A DNA stretch of 64,000 nt from Hasllibacter sp963833115 (GTDB lineage Bacteria > Pseudomonadota > Alphaproteobacteria > Rhodobacterales > Rhodobacteraceae). Both the position numbers and the translations under genes were made by a program. Below are positions 16,716-25,593 of the stretch, piece by piece. The stretch's first letter is position 1, and each line of letters opens with the position of its first letter. A model generated the notes under the pieces. It was not told the DNA's origin. It did not search any database and saw nothing but the letters and a program-made list of their open reading frames with translations. The stretch spans positions 1,674,001 through 1,738,000 of the forward strand of contig CAWHWS010000002.1 in assembly GCA_963833115.1 (NCBI GenBank). Reading direction: 5' to 3'.

Positions 16716-18952
16716 CTCGCGGCGGCGTTCCGCAGCCAGTCCCGGAGCGCCGGGCGCACCGATTGCGCGCCGCTCTCGGCCGCCTCGTCGATCACCGCGC
16801 GCGCCGCGTCCAGGTCGACCGACCGCAGCATCGTCTTGACCGGCCCGATCGAGGCGGGCCGCATCGAGAGCGCGCGCAGCCCCATCGCCGCGAAGGCCAC
16901 CGCCTCGAGCGGGCGGCCCGCGTCCTCGCCGCAGAACGAGAGCGGCGTGCCGGTCTCCGCGCAGCGCCCGACGATATGGCCGAGGAAGGTCAGGTAGCTG
17001 ACGTTGAGCGTGTCATAGCGGCGGCGCACGCGCTCGTTCTCGCGGTCGGCGGCGAAGAAGAACTGCTTGAGGTCGTTGCCGCCGATGGAGACGAAATCGG
17101 CCATCTCGAAGAACTGACGCGGCGCGAAGGCGAGGCTCGGCGTCTCCAGCATGGCGCCGATCTTGGTCTCGGGCGGCAGGACGTGCCCGAGCCTCGCCTC
17201 GCGTTCGAGCTCGTCCAGGAGGTGCTGGCGCGCCTCGCGGAACTCGTCGAACTGCGCGACGAAGGGGAACATCACCCAGAGCGGACGCCCGGCCGCGGCC
17301 CGGATCAGGGCCTGGAGCTGCATGCGCATCACGCCCTTCTTGTCGAGGCCGACGCGGATCGCGCGCCAGCCGAGCGCGGGGTTGGGCTCCACCTCCCGCT
17401 TCATGAAGGGCAGGATCTTGTCCGAGCCGATGTCGAGCGTGCGGAAGATCACGCGCTTGCCGCGCGCCGCGCCCATCACCCGGCCGTAGAGCGCGGCGAG
17501 CTCGCCCCTGCGCGGCACCCCGGCACGGGCCAGGAACTGGAGCTCCGTGCGGAAGAGGCCCACCCCCTCGGCGCCGGAGCCCTCGAGGCTCGGCAGGTCC
17601 GCCATCAGCCCGGCGTTCATGTGCAGCTCCACGACCGAGCCGCAGCGGGCCTGGGCCGGCAGGGACCGGACCGAGGCGTAGCGCTCCTGCTGAGCGGCCT
17701 GCATGGCGAGCTTGTCGCGGAACGCGGTCTCCACGGTGTCGTCCGGGCGCAGGTGGACGACGCCCTCGTCGCCATCGACGAGGATCCGGTCGCCGTTGAG
17801 CGCGGCGGTCATGACGCCCTTGGCCTGGATCACGAGGGGGATCGCGAGCGCGCGCGCGACGATGGCGGCGTGGCTGCCCACCGAGCCGTCCTCGAGGACG
17901 ATCCCGCGCAGCTTGCGGCCGTAGTCGAGGAGGTCCCCGGGCCCGATGTTGCGCGCCACGAGCACGGCGTCGGGCGGCATGGTCGCGCCGGTCTCCTCGC
18001 CCTGGCCGGTGAGGATGCGCAGCAGGCGGTTGGAGAGGTCGTCGAGGTCCTGGAGCCGCTCGCGCAGGTAGGTGTCCGGCACCTGGCTCATCCGGTCCTG
18101 GGCGCTGATCTGCTCCTTCTCGGCGGCGGCCTCCGCCGACAGGCCGCTCTCCACGTCTGCGATCATCCGGCGCACCCAGGATCGCGACCCCGCGAACATG
18201 CGGTAGGCCTCGAGGACCGCCCTCTGGTCGCTCGCGCCGGGAGCGAGGCGGTCGAGGGTCGCGTCGATCCCGGCGCGCAGCTCGCCGATCGCGGCCGTCA
18301 GGCGCGCCTTCTCCGCCTCGGGGTCCTGGGCGATGGGGTTGAGCACCGCGACCCGCGGATCGTGGAGCCAGACGGCGCCCCGGGCGGTGCCCTCCTGCGC
18401 GCAGCGGCCGCGGAAGAGCGCGGCGTGCAGCCCGGTGCCCTCCTCGGCGGCGAAGACGCCCGTCTCGGTCATCTCGGCCAGGACCATCGCGACGACCTCG
18501 AGGGCGTAGACCTCGTCCTCGGAATAGTCGCGCGCGGCGCGCGACTGCACCACCAGGACCCCGAGCCCCTCGCCCTGCCGCCGGATCGGGACGCCGAGGA
18601 AGCTGCTGAACCGGTCCTCGCCGGTCCCGGGGAAGTAGCGGAAGCCCCTCTCCGAGGGCGCGTCCGCGGTGTTCACGACCCGCCCGTAGCGCCCGACGCG
18701 GCCGACGAGGCCCTCTCCCAGCCGCATGCGCACGTGATGGACGGAGTCCGGGTTCAGCCCGCGGGTCGCGCAGAGCTCCAGCATGTCGGCGCCGCGCGCG
18801 AGATAGATCGAGCACACCTCGACCCGGAGCGAGTCCGCGACCAGGGTGGCGATCCGGTCGAGCCGAGCCTGCCCGCCGCCGCCCGCGGCGAGGGTCTCCT
18901 GCAGGCTGCCCAGCAGCCTCCGGCTCTCGCTCTCGCGGCCGCTCGTGGGCAT
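16712..18952 (-). CDS. ptsP: PTS-Ntr enzyme I (PEP-protein phosphotransferase with GAF domain)
   Basis: First component of the nitrogen-related phosphotransferase system; it takes phosphate from PEP and passes it to NPr/HPr. 746 residues: an N-terminal GAF sensor domain (about 25-170), the HPr-binding helical part (about 190-320), the phosphohistidine swivel domain with active His361 (SVGSHAAIVARALAIP), and the PEP-binding TIM barrel with SFCGEDAGRP near the C-terminus. It lies 4 bp downstream of lysC, an adjacency common in Rhodobacterales. Related systems control nitrogen, potassium and carbon-storage responses. Confidence 0.96.
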   Translation of the reverse strand: MPTSGRESESRRLLGSLQETLAAGGGGQARLDRIATLVADSLRVEVCSIYLARGADMLELCATRGLNPDSVHHVRMRLGEGLVGRVGRYGRVVNTADAPSERGFRYFPGTGEDRFSSFLGVPIRRQGEGLGVLVVQSRAARDYSEDEVYALEVVAMVLAEMTETGVFAAEEGTGLHAALFRGRCAQEGTARGAVWLHDPRVAVLNPIAQDPEAEKARLTAAIGELRAGIDATLDRLAPGASDQRAVLEAYRMFAGSRSWVRRMIADVESGLSAEAAAEKEQISAQDRMSQVPDTYLRERLQDLDDLSNRLLRILTGQGEETGATMPPDAVLVARNIGPGDLLDYGRKLRGIVLEDGSVGSHAAIVARALAIPLVIQAKGVMTAALNGDRILVDGDEGVVHLRPDDTVETAFRDKLAMQAAQQERYASVRSLPAQARCGSVVELHMNAGLMADLPSLEGSGAEGVGLFRTELQFLARAGVPRRGELAALYGRVMGAARGKRVIFRTLDIGSDKILPFMKREVEPNPALGWRAIRVGLDKKGVMRMQLQALIRAAAGRPLWVMFPFVAQFDEFREARQHLLDELEREARLGHVLPPETKIGAMLETPSLAFAPRQFFEMADFVSIGGNDLKQFFFAADRENERVRRRYDTLNVSYLTFLGHIVGRCAETGTPLSFCGEDAGRPLEAVAFAAMGLRALSMRPASIGPVKTMLRSVDLDAARAVIDEAAESGAQSVRPALRDWLRNAAAS

Positions 18953-18956
18953 CGGA

Positions 18957-20222
18957 TCAGGCCGCGCCCGCGCGGGGCGCGCCCTCGGCCACCGCGCGCG
19001 GCGCGGCGTGGAGCGCGAAGGCGTCGTGCAGCGCCTGGACCGCGAGCTCGGTGTACTTGCGGTCGATCAGGACGGAGATCTTGATCTCCGAGGTGGTGAT
19101 GACCTTGATGTTCACGCCCTCGCCGCTCAGGGCCGCGAACATGCGCGCGGCGACCCCGGCATGCGAGCGCATGCCGATGCCCACGACCGAGACCTTGGCC
19201 ACGCCGTCGTCCACCTCGATGCGGCCGAAGCGGAGGGCGGCGGCCGCCTCGACCGCGGCGCGCGCGCGCGCGACATGGTCCACCGGGCAGGAGAAGGTCA
19301 TGTCGGTCTGACCCTCCTCGGAGATGTTCTGCACGATCATGTCGACGTTCACGCCCGCCTCGGCGAGGGGTCCGAAGATGGCGGCGGCGATGCCGGGCGT
19401 GTCGTCCACGCCGATGAGGGTGATCTTCGCCTCGTCCTTGGAATGGGCGATGCCGGAGACGACGGATTGTTCCACGATGTCCTCCTCTGGACAGACGAGC
19501 GTGCCGCCCTCCTCGCCCTCCTCGAAGGAGGAGAGCACCCGCAGGCGCACGCCGTAGCGCATCGCCAGCTCGACCGAGCGCGTCTGGAGCACCTTGGCGC
19601 CGAGGGAGGCCAGCTCGAGCATCTCCTCGAAGGCGATCCGGGCCAGGCGCCGGGCGCGGGGCGCGATGCGCGGATCGGCGGTGTAGACGCCGTCCACGTC
19701 GGTGTAGATGTCGCAGCGCACCGCGTCGAAGGCGGCGGCGAAGGCGACCGCGGTGGTGTCCGATCCGCCCCGTCCGAGCGTGGTGATCCGGCCCTCGGAG
19801 CTGACCCCCTGGAACCCGGCGACGACCGCGACGCGGAAGCCTTCGGCGAACTTGCGCTCGAGGTTCTCGCGCGGGATCGCCTCGATCCGGGCGGCGCCGT
19901 GCGCGTCCGAGGTCATCAGCGGCACCTGCCAGCCCTGCCAGGAGCGGGCCGGCACGTCCATCCCCTGGAGGGTCAGGGCCATGAGGCCCGCCGTCACCTG
20001 CTCGCCGGAGCTGACCACCGCGTCGTACTCGCGCGCGTCGAAGAGGGGGGAGGTCTCCTCGACCCATCGGGCGAGCTCGTTGGTCTTGCCCGACATGGCC
20101 GAGACGATGACGATCACGTCGTGCCCGGCCGCGACCTCGCGGCCGACGCGCTTGGCGGCGCGGCGGATGCGGTCCGGGGTGGCGACGGAGGTGCCGCCGA
20201 ACTTCATCACGAGGATCGACAT
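18957..20222 (-). CDS. lysC: Aspartate kinase
   Basis: Phosphorylates L-aspartate, the first step toward Lys, Met, Thr and Ile. 421 residues from ATG 20222 (MSILVMKFGGTSVATPDRI); a 12-codon upstream extension has no support. The kinase domain occupies about 1-250, with GFQGVSSEGRITTLGRGGSD in its middle. Two C-terminal ACT domains (about 265-400, with VGIGMRSHAGVAARMF) are the expected site of amino-acid feedback inhibition. It functionally complements thrC at the left of the window, though they are far apart. Confidence 0.97.
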   Translation of the reverse strand: MSILVMKFGGTSVATPDRIRRAAKRVGREVAAGHDVIVIVSAMSGKTNELARWVEETSPLFDAREYDAVVSSGEQVTAGLMALTLQGMDVPARSWQGWQVPLMTSDAHGAARIEAIPRENLERKFAEGFRVAVVAGFQGVSSEGRITTLGRGGSDTTAVAFAAAFDAVRCDIYTDVDGVYTADPRIAPRARRLARIAFEEMLELASLGAKVLQTRSVELAMRYGVRLRVLSSFEEGEEGGTLVCPEEDIVEQSVVSGIAHSKDEAKITLIGVDDTPGIAAAIFGPLAEAGVNVDMIVQNISEEGQTDMTFSCPVDHVARARAAVEAAAALRFGRIEVDDGVAKVSVVGIGMRSHAGVAARMFAALSGEGVNIKVITTSEIKISVLIDRKYTELAVQALHDAFALHAAPRAVAEGAPRAGAA

Positions 20223-20276
20223 GGCCGCGCGTCTAGTCGCGCGGGGGTGGGGGGGCAAGGCGCGCGGGCGCGGGCC

Positions 20277-20909
20277 TCAGAGCGCGTGCGGCCGCCCGTC
20301 CCAGGTCTCGAACCGGCCCGTCGTCGCCAGGCTCAGGGCGGCGAGGCGCGCGGCGAGCCCGCCGGCGCTCTCCTCCGGCGAGATCGCGGCGCCGCCGCCG
20401 CCCATGTCCGTGCGGACCCAACCCGGATGGTAGACGCCGACCGCGATCCCGTCCGCTCGCAGGTCCGCCGCGAGCCCCATCGCGAGGTTGATCGCCGCGG
20501 CCTTGGACGCCTTGTAGACGTAGGACCCGCCGCCGGCATGGTCCGAAGCGCCCATCTGGCTCGAGACGATCATCACCTTGCCGCGCGCCGCGCGCAGGTT
20601 CGGCAGGAGCGCCTGCACGGTGAGGAAGGGCCCGGCCGCGTTCACCGCGAAGCCCCGCGCCCACATCGCGGGCGGGTAGCCGTCCCCGATCGCCTCGCTC
20701 CGGTCCTCGTACACGCCGGCGTTGCAGATCAACGCGTCCAGCGGGCGGCCGTCCAGGCGCTCGCGGAGCGGCGCGAAGTCAGGATCGGCGAGGTCCAGGG
20801 GGACGAGTCCCCTGCCGCCCGCCCGGGACGTGCCGACCACCTCGCCGGGCAGGGCGGCGGCCAGGGCCGCGCCGATCCCGCGGGAGGCGCCGGTGATGAC
20901 CGTGCGCAT
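20277..20909 (-). CDS. Short-chain dehydrogenase/reductase
   Basis: 210 residues starting at ATG 20909 directly at the end of the DUF1178 gene (TGATG overlap). VITGASRGIGAALA is the Rossmann glycine motif, ICNAGV the NNAG variant, and IVSSQMG plus YVYKASKAA give the catalytic Ser-Tyr-Lys. It resembles classical short SDRs of the C-factor/sepiapterin-like type. Substrate unknown. lysC begins 54 bp downstream. Confidence 0.9.
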   Translation of the reverse strand: MRTVITGASRGIGAALAAALPGEVVGTSRAGGRGLVPLDLADPDFAPLRERLDGRPLDALICNAGVYEDRSEAIGDGYPPAMWARGFAVNAAGPFLTVQALLPNLRAARGKVMIVSSQMGASDHAGGGSYVYKASKAAAINLAMGLAADLRADGIAVGVYHPGWVRTDMGGGGAAISPEESAGGLAARLAALSLATTGRFETWDGRPHAL

Positions 20910-21379
20910 CAGTTCGACTTCGCCCGCGGGCCGAAGGGCAGGGGCAGGGCCGGGATGCCGTCCTCGGCCAGGGCGCGGCGCTCGGCGGGCGTGGTCTCGC
21001 CCCAGATCGGGCGGCGGTCGGCGCGCCCCTCGTGCATGTCGCGGGCCTCGGCGGCGAAGCGGCGGCCGACATAGTCGGTCGTGGCCTCGATCTTCGCGCG
21101 CAGGCGGGCCGCTGCGGCCTCCGAGTCCGTCACCGCGATCCGCTTGGGCGCGGGCCTCCCTTCGGGGGGCGGGGCTGGCGCGGCGGCGGCCTCGGGCGGC
21201 GCGTCGGCGGGACGGCCGCCGCGCACGCGCGGGGACATGAGGGACTTGCCCACCTCGGCCGTCCCGCATTCCGGGCAGGTCACGAGCCCGCGCGCCTGCA
21301 GCGCGTCATAGGCGTCCGACCCGGCGAACCAGCTCTCGAAGCCGTGCCCGGCCGCGCACCTGAGGGCGTATCGCACCAT
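20909..21379 (-). CDS. DUF1178 family protein
   Basis: 156 residues from ATG 21379. The N-terminus MVRYALRCAAGHGFESWF and the downstream CPECGTAEVGKSLM give a conserved Cys pattern (C8, and CPEC about 25 residues later) that could bind zinc; this is inferred from spacing. The C-terminal half has VGRRFAAEARDMHEGRADRRPIWGE (split here for description), the DUF1178 hallmark, ending in a basic tail. The function of the family is not established. It is co-directional and tightly packed with the SDR and Nudix genes. Confidence 0.9.
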   Translation of the reverse strand: MVRYALRCAAGHGFESWFAGSDAYDALQARGLVTCPECGTAEVGKSLMSPRVRGGRPADAPPEAAAAPAPPPEGRPAPKRIAVTDSEAAAARLRAKIEATTDYVGRRFAAEARDMHEGRADRRPIWGETTPAERRALAEDGIPALPLPFGPRAKSN

Positions 21380-21421
21380 CCCCACCGCATAGGCGGCGGG
21401 GGCCCATCGGGCAAGCGCGGC

Positions 21422-21895
21422 TCAGGACAGGCGCGCGGGGTCGAAGGTCTCGATCAGGGCGCCGAGCTCGGGCTCGTCCACCCGCGCGGCGGCCTTGCGC
21501 CGGCTGAGCCATTTGCGCCGCCGCTGCCCCGCCTCGGGCCAGCCCGCCGCCAGGGCGCGCACCTCGAACGGGTAGACGGCGACCATGACGGGCAGGTCCG
21601 GATCGGCCTCCATCCCCTTGGTGTAGCTGTAGATGCCGATGCAGATCGGGGCGGCCGCGCCGCGCGCGCCCGCCTCTTCCCAGGCCTCGGTGGCGGCGGC
21701 CTGCGCGGGGGTGCGCCCGTCGATCGGCCACCCCTTGGGCACGATCCACCGGCGCGTGGTGCGCGAGGTGATCAGCAGGACCTGGACCTTGCCCCGGCGC
21801 AGGCGCCACGGCAGGGCGGCGAGCTGCATGCGCACCTCTCCCTTGCGCGCCCCGGCCATGGAGAGCGGCAGCTGCCTGATGCCGAACGCCTTCAT
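21422..21895 (-). CDS. Nudix hydrolase (diphosphoinositol-polyphosphatase-like group)
   Basis: 157 residues from ATG 21895, with GGAGG about 11 bp upstream. The segment WIVPKGWPIDGRTPAQAAAT followed by EAWEEAGARG is the Nudix box in the form seen in DIPP-type enzymes: the EAWEEAG core keeps the metal-binding glutamates, while the GX5E glutamate is Arg and the REUXEE arginine is Thr. Activity on a nucleoside diphosphate or polyphosphate is therefore plausible but the substrate is uncertain. It probably heads the run Nudix - DUF1178 - SDR - lysC - ptsP. Confidence 0.88.
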   Translation of the reverse strand: MKAFGIRQLPLSMAGARKGEVRMQLAALPWRLRRGKVQVLLITSRTTRRWIVPKGWPIDGRTPAQAAATEAWEEAGARGAAAPICIGIYSYTKGMEADPDLPVMVAVYPFEVRALAAGWPEAGQRRRKWLSRRKAAARVDEPELGALIETFDPARLS

Positions 21896-21960
21896 GACGT
21901 CATTCGCCTCCGGGATGCCCGCGCGCCGGCCGGGTTCGCTACGCACGCGGCGGCGCCTGT

Positions 21961-21966
21961 TTTTTA
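21961..21966 (-). promoter_or_regulatory. Possible -10 element in the Nudix/deacetylase intergenic region
   Basis: The 141-bp gap between the divergent genes contains the only AT-rich patch in the neighbourhood, read on the minus strand as CCCTATAAAAAACAGG. TATAAA could serve as a -10 box for the Nudix run, with about 60 bp of leader. No convincing -35 is seen, so this is tentative. Confidence 0.25.
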
Positions 21967-22036
21967 TAGGGGGACGATAGACGTCGGCGGCCCCTGGGGC
22001 TAGGGCCAAGGCGGGCGAAATCGACCGGCGGTGCGA

Positions 22037-23194
22037 ATGGGGCAGGACGGCGGAGGGTCGCCGGCGGCGGTGCAGCTCGGAGGCGAGATCTTCCGCCGCT
22101 CGACCTACGGCGCCTGGCATCCCCTGCGCATCCCCCGCGTCTCGACCGTCCGGGACCTCTGCGCCGCGCTCGGCTGGCTGCCGCCCGGCGCCTGGCGCGC
22201 GGCCCCCACGGCCAAACCCGCGGCCCTGCGCGCCTGGCACGACGCCGACTACCTGGCGGCGCTCCAGGCCGCCGAGCGGGACGGCGCGGTGACGGACGCG
22301 GTGCGCGCGCGGCACGGGCTCGGCACGCCCTCGAACCCGGTCTTCCCCGAAATGTACCGCCGCCCCGCCACCGCCGCCGGCGGCTCGCTTCTGGCGGCCG
22401 ACCTCCTGATGTCGGCGGGCGGGCCGCGCCGGGTGCACAACCCCGCTGGCGGCACGCATCACGGCCTGCCCGGCCGGGCGAGCGGGTTCTGCTACCTCAA
22501 CGACCCGGTGCTGGCGATCCTGCGGCTCCGGGCGCTCGGGGCGCGGCGCGTCGCCTATGTCGACCTCGACGCGCACCATCCCGACGGCGTCGTCCACGCC
22601 TTCGCCGCGGAGCCGGACGTCCTCTTGATCTCGCTCCACGAGGAGGGGCGCTGGCCGCGCAGCGGGGCCCTGGAGGAGGCGGGGGCGGGCAACGTCTGGA
22701 ACCTGCCGCTGCCGCGCGGGTCGGGGGACGGCGCGTTCGACGCGGCGCGCGCGGGCCTGATCGCGCCGCTCCTGGCGCGGCACGGGGCGGACGCGGTCGT
22801 CCTGCAATGCGGGGCGGATTCGGTCGAGGAGGACCCGCTCTCGGGGCTGCGAGCGACGAACGGCGCCTATCTGCGCGTCCTGCGTCACGTGATGGAGCGG
22901 GCGCCGCGGCTCCTCGTGCTTGGCGGCGGCGGCTACAATCCGTATTCCACCGCGCGCCTGTGGACGGCGATCTGGGGCACCATGGCGGGCCGCGCGATGC
23001 CGAAGGCGCTCCCTCCGGCGGCCGAGGCGGTGCTGCGGGCCGTGCCGTGGGAGGGGCACCGCCTGTCGCGCGACAAGCCCGAGCATTGGTTCCGGACCCT
23101 CCTCGACGCGCCGCGCGACGTGCCCGCGGGCGCGGCGGTCGAGGATCGGATCGATGCCCTGCGCCGCCGGGCGGGCCTCTCCGGCCGCGCCTAG
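22037..23194 (+). CDS. Histone deacetylase/AcuC-like family hydrolase
   Basis: Zinc-dependent deacetylase fold of 385 residues from ATG 22037. NPAGGTHHGLPGRASGFCYL carries the active-site His pair, VAYVDLDAHHPDGVV supplies the DxH zinc ligands (the usual DAHHGDGV has Pro instead of Gly here), GADSVEEDPLSG gives the third ligand Asp, and LGGGGYNP closes the pocket. Bacterial relatives act on acetyl-lysine proteins (AcuC) or acetylpolyamines. The gene converges on waaA with a 4-bp stop overlap. Confidence 0.92.
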   Translation: MGQDGGGSPAAVQLGGEIFRRSTYGAWHPLRIPRVSTVRDLCAALGWLPPGAWRAAPTAKPAALRAWHDADYLAALQAAERDGAVTDAVRARHGLGTPSNPVFPEMYRRPATAAGGSLLAADLLMSAGGPRRVHNPAGGTHHGLPGRASGFCYLNDPVLAILRLRALGARRVAYVDLDAHHPDGVVHAFAAEPDVLLISLHEEGRWPRSGALEEAGAGNVWNLPLPRGSGDGAFDAARAGLIAPLLARHGADAVVLQCGADSVEEDPLSGLRATNGAYLRVLRHVMERAPRLLVLGGGGYNPYSTARLWTAIWGTMAGRAMPKALPPAAEAVLRAVPWEGHRLSRDKPEHWFRTLLDAPRDVPAGAAVEDRIDALRRRAGLSGRA

Positions 23195-24459
23195 AGGAGG
23201 GCCGCGACCCGGGCGGCGATCAGGCCCGGCACCACCGGGGCCGGACCGGTCAGCGCGGCGCGCGCCCGGGCGGCCATCGCGCGGAGGGCGGCCGGATCGT
23301 CCGTCAGGGCGAAGGCGGCGGCGAGGCCGTCCGCGTCCGCCACCCGGATCGCTCCCCCGGCCGCGCCGAGCGCGCCATAGGGCTCGGCGGCGTTCGCGAC
23401 GTCGGGCCCGTGCACGACCGCGCAGCCGGCCGCGACCGGCTCGAAGGGCGTGTGCCCGCCCAGGTCGGTGGTCGAGCCGCCGACGAAGGCCAGCGCCGCG
23501 TGCTCGTAGAGGGCGCGCAGCTCGCCGAGCGTGTCGGCGACGTAGACGGTGCCCGGATCGTGAAGCCCCTGCGTGCCGCCGTCGCTCCGCATCAGGGGGC
23601 GCAGGCCCGCCGCGCGCACCTCGCGCGCGACCTCGGCGGCGCGGCGCGGATGCCGTGGCGCAAGGATCAGGCGCAGGTCCGGCCGCGCGCGCCGCGCGAT
23701 GCCGAAGGCCGCGAGCGCGAGGGCCTCCTCTCCCGGATGGGTCGAGGCGGCGAGCACGGTTCGCCCGCGCGGGAGCGCCGCCGCGAGCGCCCCGGCATCG
23801 GGCAGGGCGGGGGCCGGCGGCAGCGCCGCCTTGAGCGTCTCGGCCGGGCCCAGCCGCTCCGGGGGCAGTCCGAGCGCGACGAGGCGCGCGCCCGAGGCGG
23901 CGTCCTGCGGGCAGAGGAAGGCGATCGTGCCCAGGAGGGCGGCGATCGCGCGCGGGGCGTTCCGGGACCAGCGCGCGGCGCTGCGCTCGGAGATGCGCGC
24001 CCCCGCCGCCAGCACCGGGACGCCCGCGCGCGCGCAGGCCATCAGGCGCGCGGGCCAGAGCTCGTTCTCCACGAAGACGTGCGCCGCCGGACGCCACGCG
24101 CGCAGGAGCCGCCGCTGCGCGCTGGGCACGTCCCAGGGGGCGAGGCGGATCTCGGCGCGCGGCTCCTCCCATCGGCGGGCGGCGTCGCGTCCCGCGGCGG
24201 TGTGCGCCGTCACGAGGGCGTTCAGGCCCGGCGCCGCCGCGAGGCAGGACGCCAGCACGCCGCGCGCCGCCGCCGCCTCGCCGACGGAGGCCGCGTGCAG
24301 CCAGAGCCGGGGGCCGGGCAGGCGCGGGGCGCCATGGCCGAACCGCTCGGGCACGGCGGTCGGTCCGCCCCGCCCCGCCGGCAGCGTGGCCGCGGCGAAG
24401 GCCGGCGCGAGGGCGGACGCGGCGAGCCCGTAGGCCGCGAGCGAGAGCGGCGCCCTCAC
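23191..24459 (-). CDS. waaA: 3-deoxy-D-manno-octulosonic acid (Kdo) transferase
   Basis: Transfers Kdo from CMP-Kdo to lipid A precursor at the inner membrane. 422 residues from GTG 24459, which overlaps the upstream stop as GTGA. It has a short N-terminal hydrophobic anchor, the catalytic Glu61 in WLHAASVGEAAAA, ENELWPARL, and the CMP-Kdo-site segment GGSTTDLGGHTPFEPVAAG. It is the last gene of a minus-strand cluster of glycosyltransferases, consistent with an outer-core or LPS operon. A one-base insertion upstream leaves the preceding glycosyltransferase in the same frame as waaA. Confidence 0.94.
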   Translation of the reverse strand: MRAPLSLAAYGLAASALAPAFAAATLPAGRGGPTAVPERFGHGAPRLPGPRLWLHAASVGEAAAARGVLASCLAAAPGLNALVTAHTAAGRDAARRWEEPRAEIRLAPWDVPSAQRRLLRAWRPAAHVFVENELWPARLMACARAGVPVLAAGARISERSAARWSRNAPRAIAALLGTIAFLCPQDAASGARLVALGLPPERLGPAETLKAALPPAPALPDAGALAAALPRGRTVLAASTHPGEEALALAAFGIARRARPDLRLILAPRHPRRAAEVAREVRAAGLRPLMRSDGGTQGLHDPGTVYVADTLGELRALYEHAALAFVGGSTTDLGGHTPFEPVAAGCAVVHGPDVANAAEPYGALGAAGGAIRVADADGLAAAFALTDDPAALRAMAARARAALTGPAPVVPGLIAARVAALL

Positions 24460-25593
24460 CCGCCGGGCTTCATTGGGCCGAGCGCCGAGAGGGCCGCGAA
24501 CTCCGCCGCGGCCATCAGGCCCGTCGCCAGCCGGCGCGCCTCCTTCGCGTCGTCGCCGGCCGCGTCCACCGCCGCGCGCAGCGCCGCGAGGTCGCGCGCG
24601 ACGGATCGCCCATGGAGCGCCGCGACCACCGCCGCCAGCTCGCCCCGGCGCAGCAGCCCGGCCACCGCAACGGTGCCGGCATCCGCGCGTCCCGTCGTCG
24701 CCCGGCGGCAGAGCGTCCCAGACCGCGCCGGGCACCTCGGCCAGGCACTCGGCCGCCGCCGCCGCGTAGGGCAGGATCGCCTCCGGGGAGAGGCGCCCGA
24801 GCTGCCAGGCCATGTTCTCCAGGAGCCAGCCCAGCGCCTCGACCGCGAGCGCGGGTTCGGCCGGGGGCAGGGCCCCCTGGATCGTGCGGTAGTGCCCGAA
24901 GAAGGCGGTCAGCTCGATCCCCGACGCGCCCATCGTCTGCCCGGCGCGGCCGATGCGGTGGTGAGCGATCACCGCGGGGACGAAGGCGAAACGCTCCGCC
25001 GCGAGGCACACGCGCCAGTGGAACGGGTTGTCCTCGTAGAAGAAGTCCCCCTCGGGAAAGCGCGGCCCCGCCTCCCGCAGGAAGGCCGAGCGGTAGACCT
25101 TCCGCCAGGGCACCGCGATATGCCGCAGCGCGCGCAGCCGATCTGGCACGTCGGGCGCGGCCACGGACCAGAGCGCCCTGTCGGCCGGGCGGCGGCTCTC
25201 CCCGGTCGCCTCGTGATGCTCGCGGTAGTCGGCGATGGTCACGTCCGCGCCGGTGCGGCGCGCGACCTCCATGGCGGCGGCGTAGCCCCCCGGCGCCATC
25301 CAGTCGTCCCCGTCCACGAACACGAGGTGATCGCGCGCCGCCGCGTCCATCCCGATATTCGCCGCCGTGCCGACCCCGCCGGGCGTGTTGGCGCCCAGCG
25401 CGATCAGGTCGCCGGCGACGCCCGCTGCGAGCCGGTCCAGCGCCTGCCGCGCGACCGCGTCCGTCCCGTCGGTCGATCCGTCGTCGACCACGATCACCTG
25501 ATCGCCGGGCCGCGCGCAGGCCGCCACGCTCGCAAGGCATCGCCCGACATAGGGCGCGACGTCGAAGGTGGTGACGACGAAGGCGGTGCTCAC
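24456..25593 (-). pseudogene. Family 2 glycosyltransferase with a 3'-end frameshift
   Basis: Starts at GTG 25593 (overlapping the upstream stop) with STAFVVTTFDVAPYVGRCLASV. VIVVDDGSTDGTDAV and VFVDGDDWMAPGG are the nucleotide-sugar motifs, and the protein reads cleanly for about 300 residues to VWDALPPGDDG. After that the frame turns into low-complexity Arg/Gly sequence, while the +1 frame continues as normal protein (GTVAVAGLLRRGELAAVVAAL onward) to a stop at 24456 that overlaps the waaA start. One extra base between about 24,680 and 24,710 explains this. It may be a real lesion or a sequencing error in GC-rich DNA. Confidence 0.75.

Noticed and set aside
24456..24665. Separate 69-residue gene before waaA
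   Set aside because: No ribosome binding site, and it reads as the natural C-terminus of the upstream glycosyltransferase after one frameshift.
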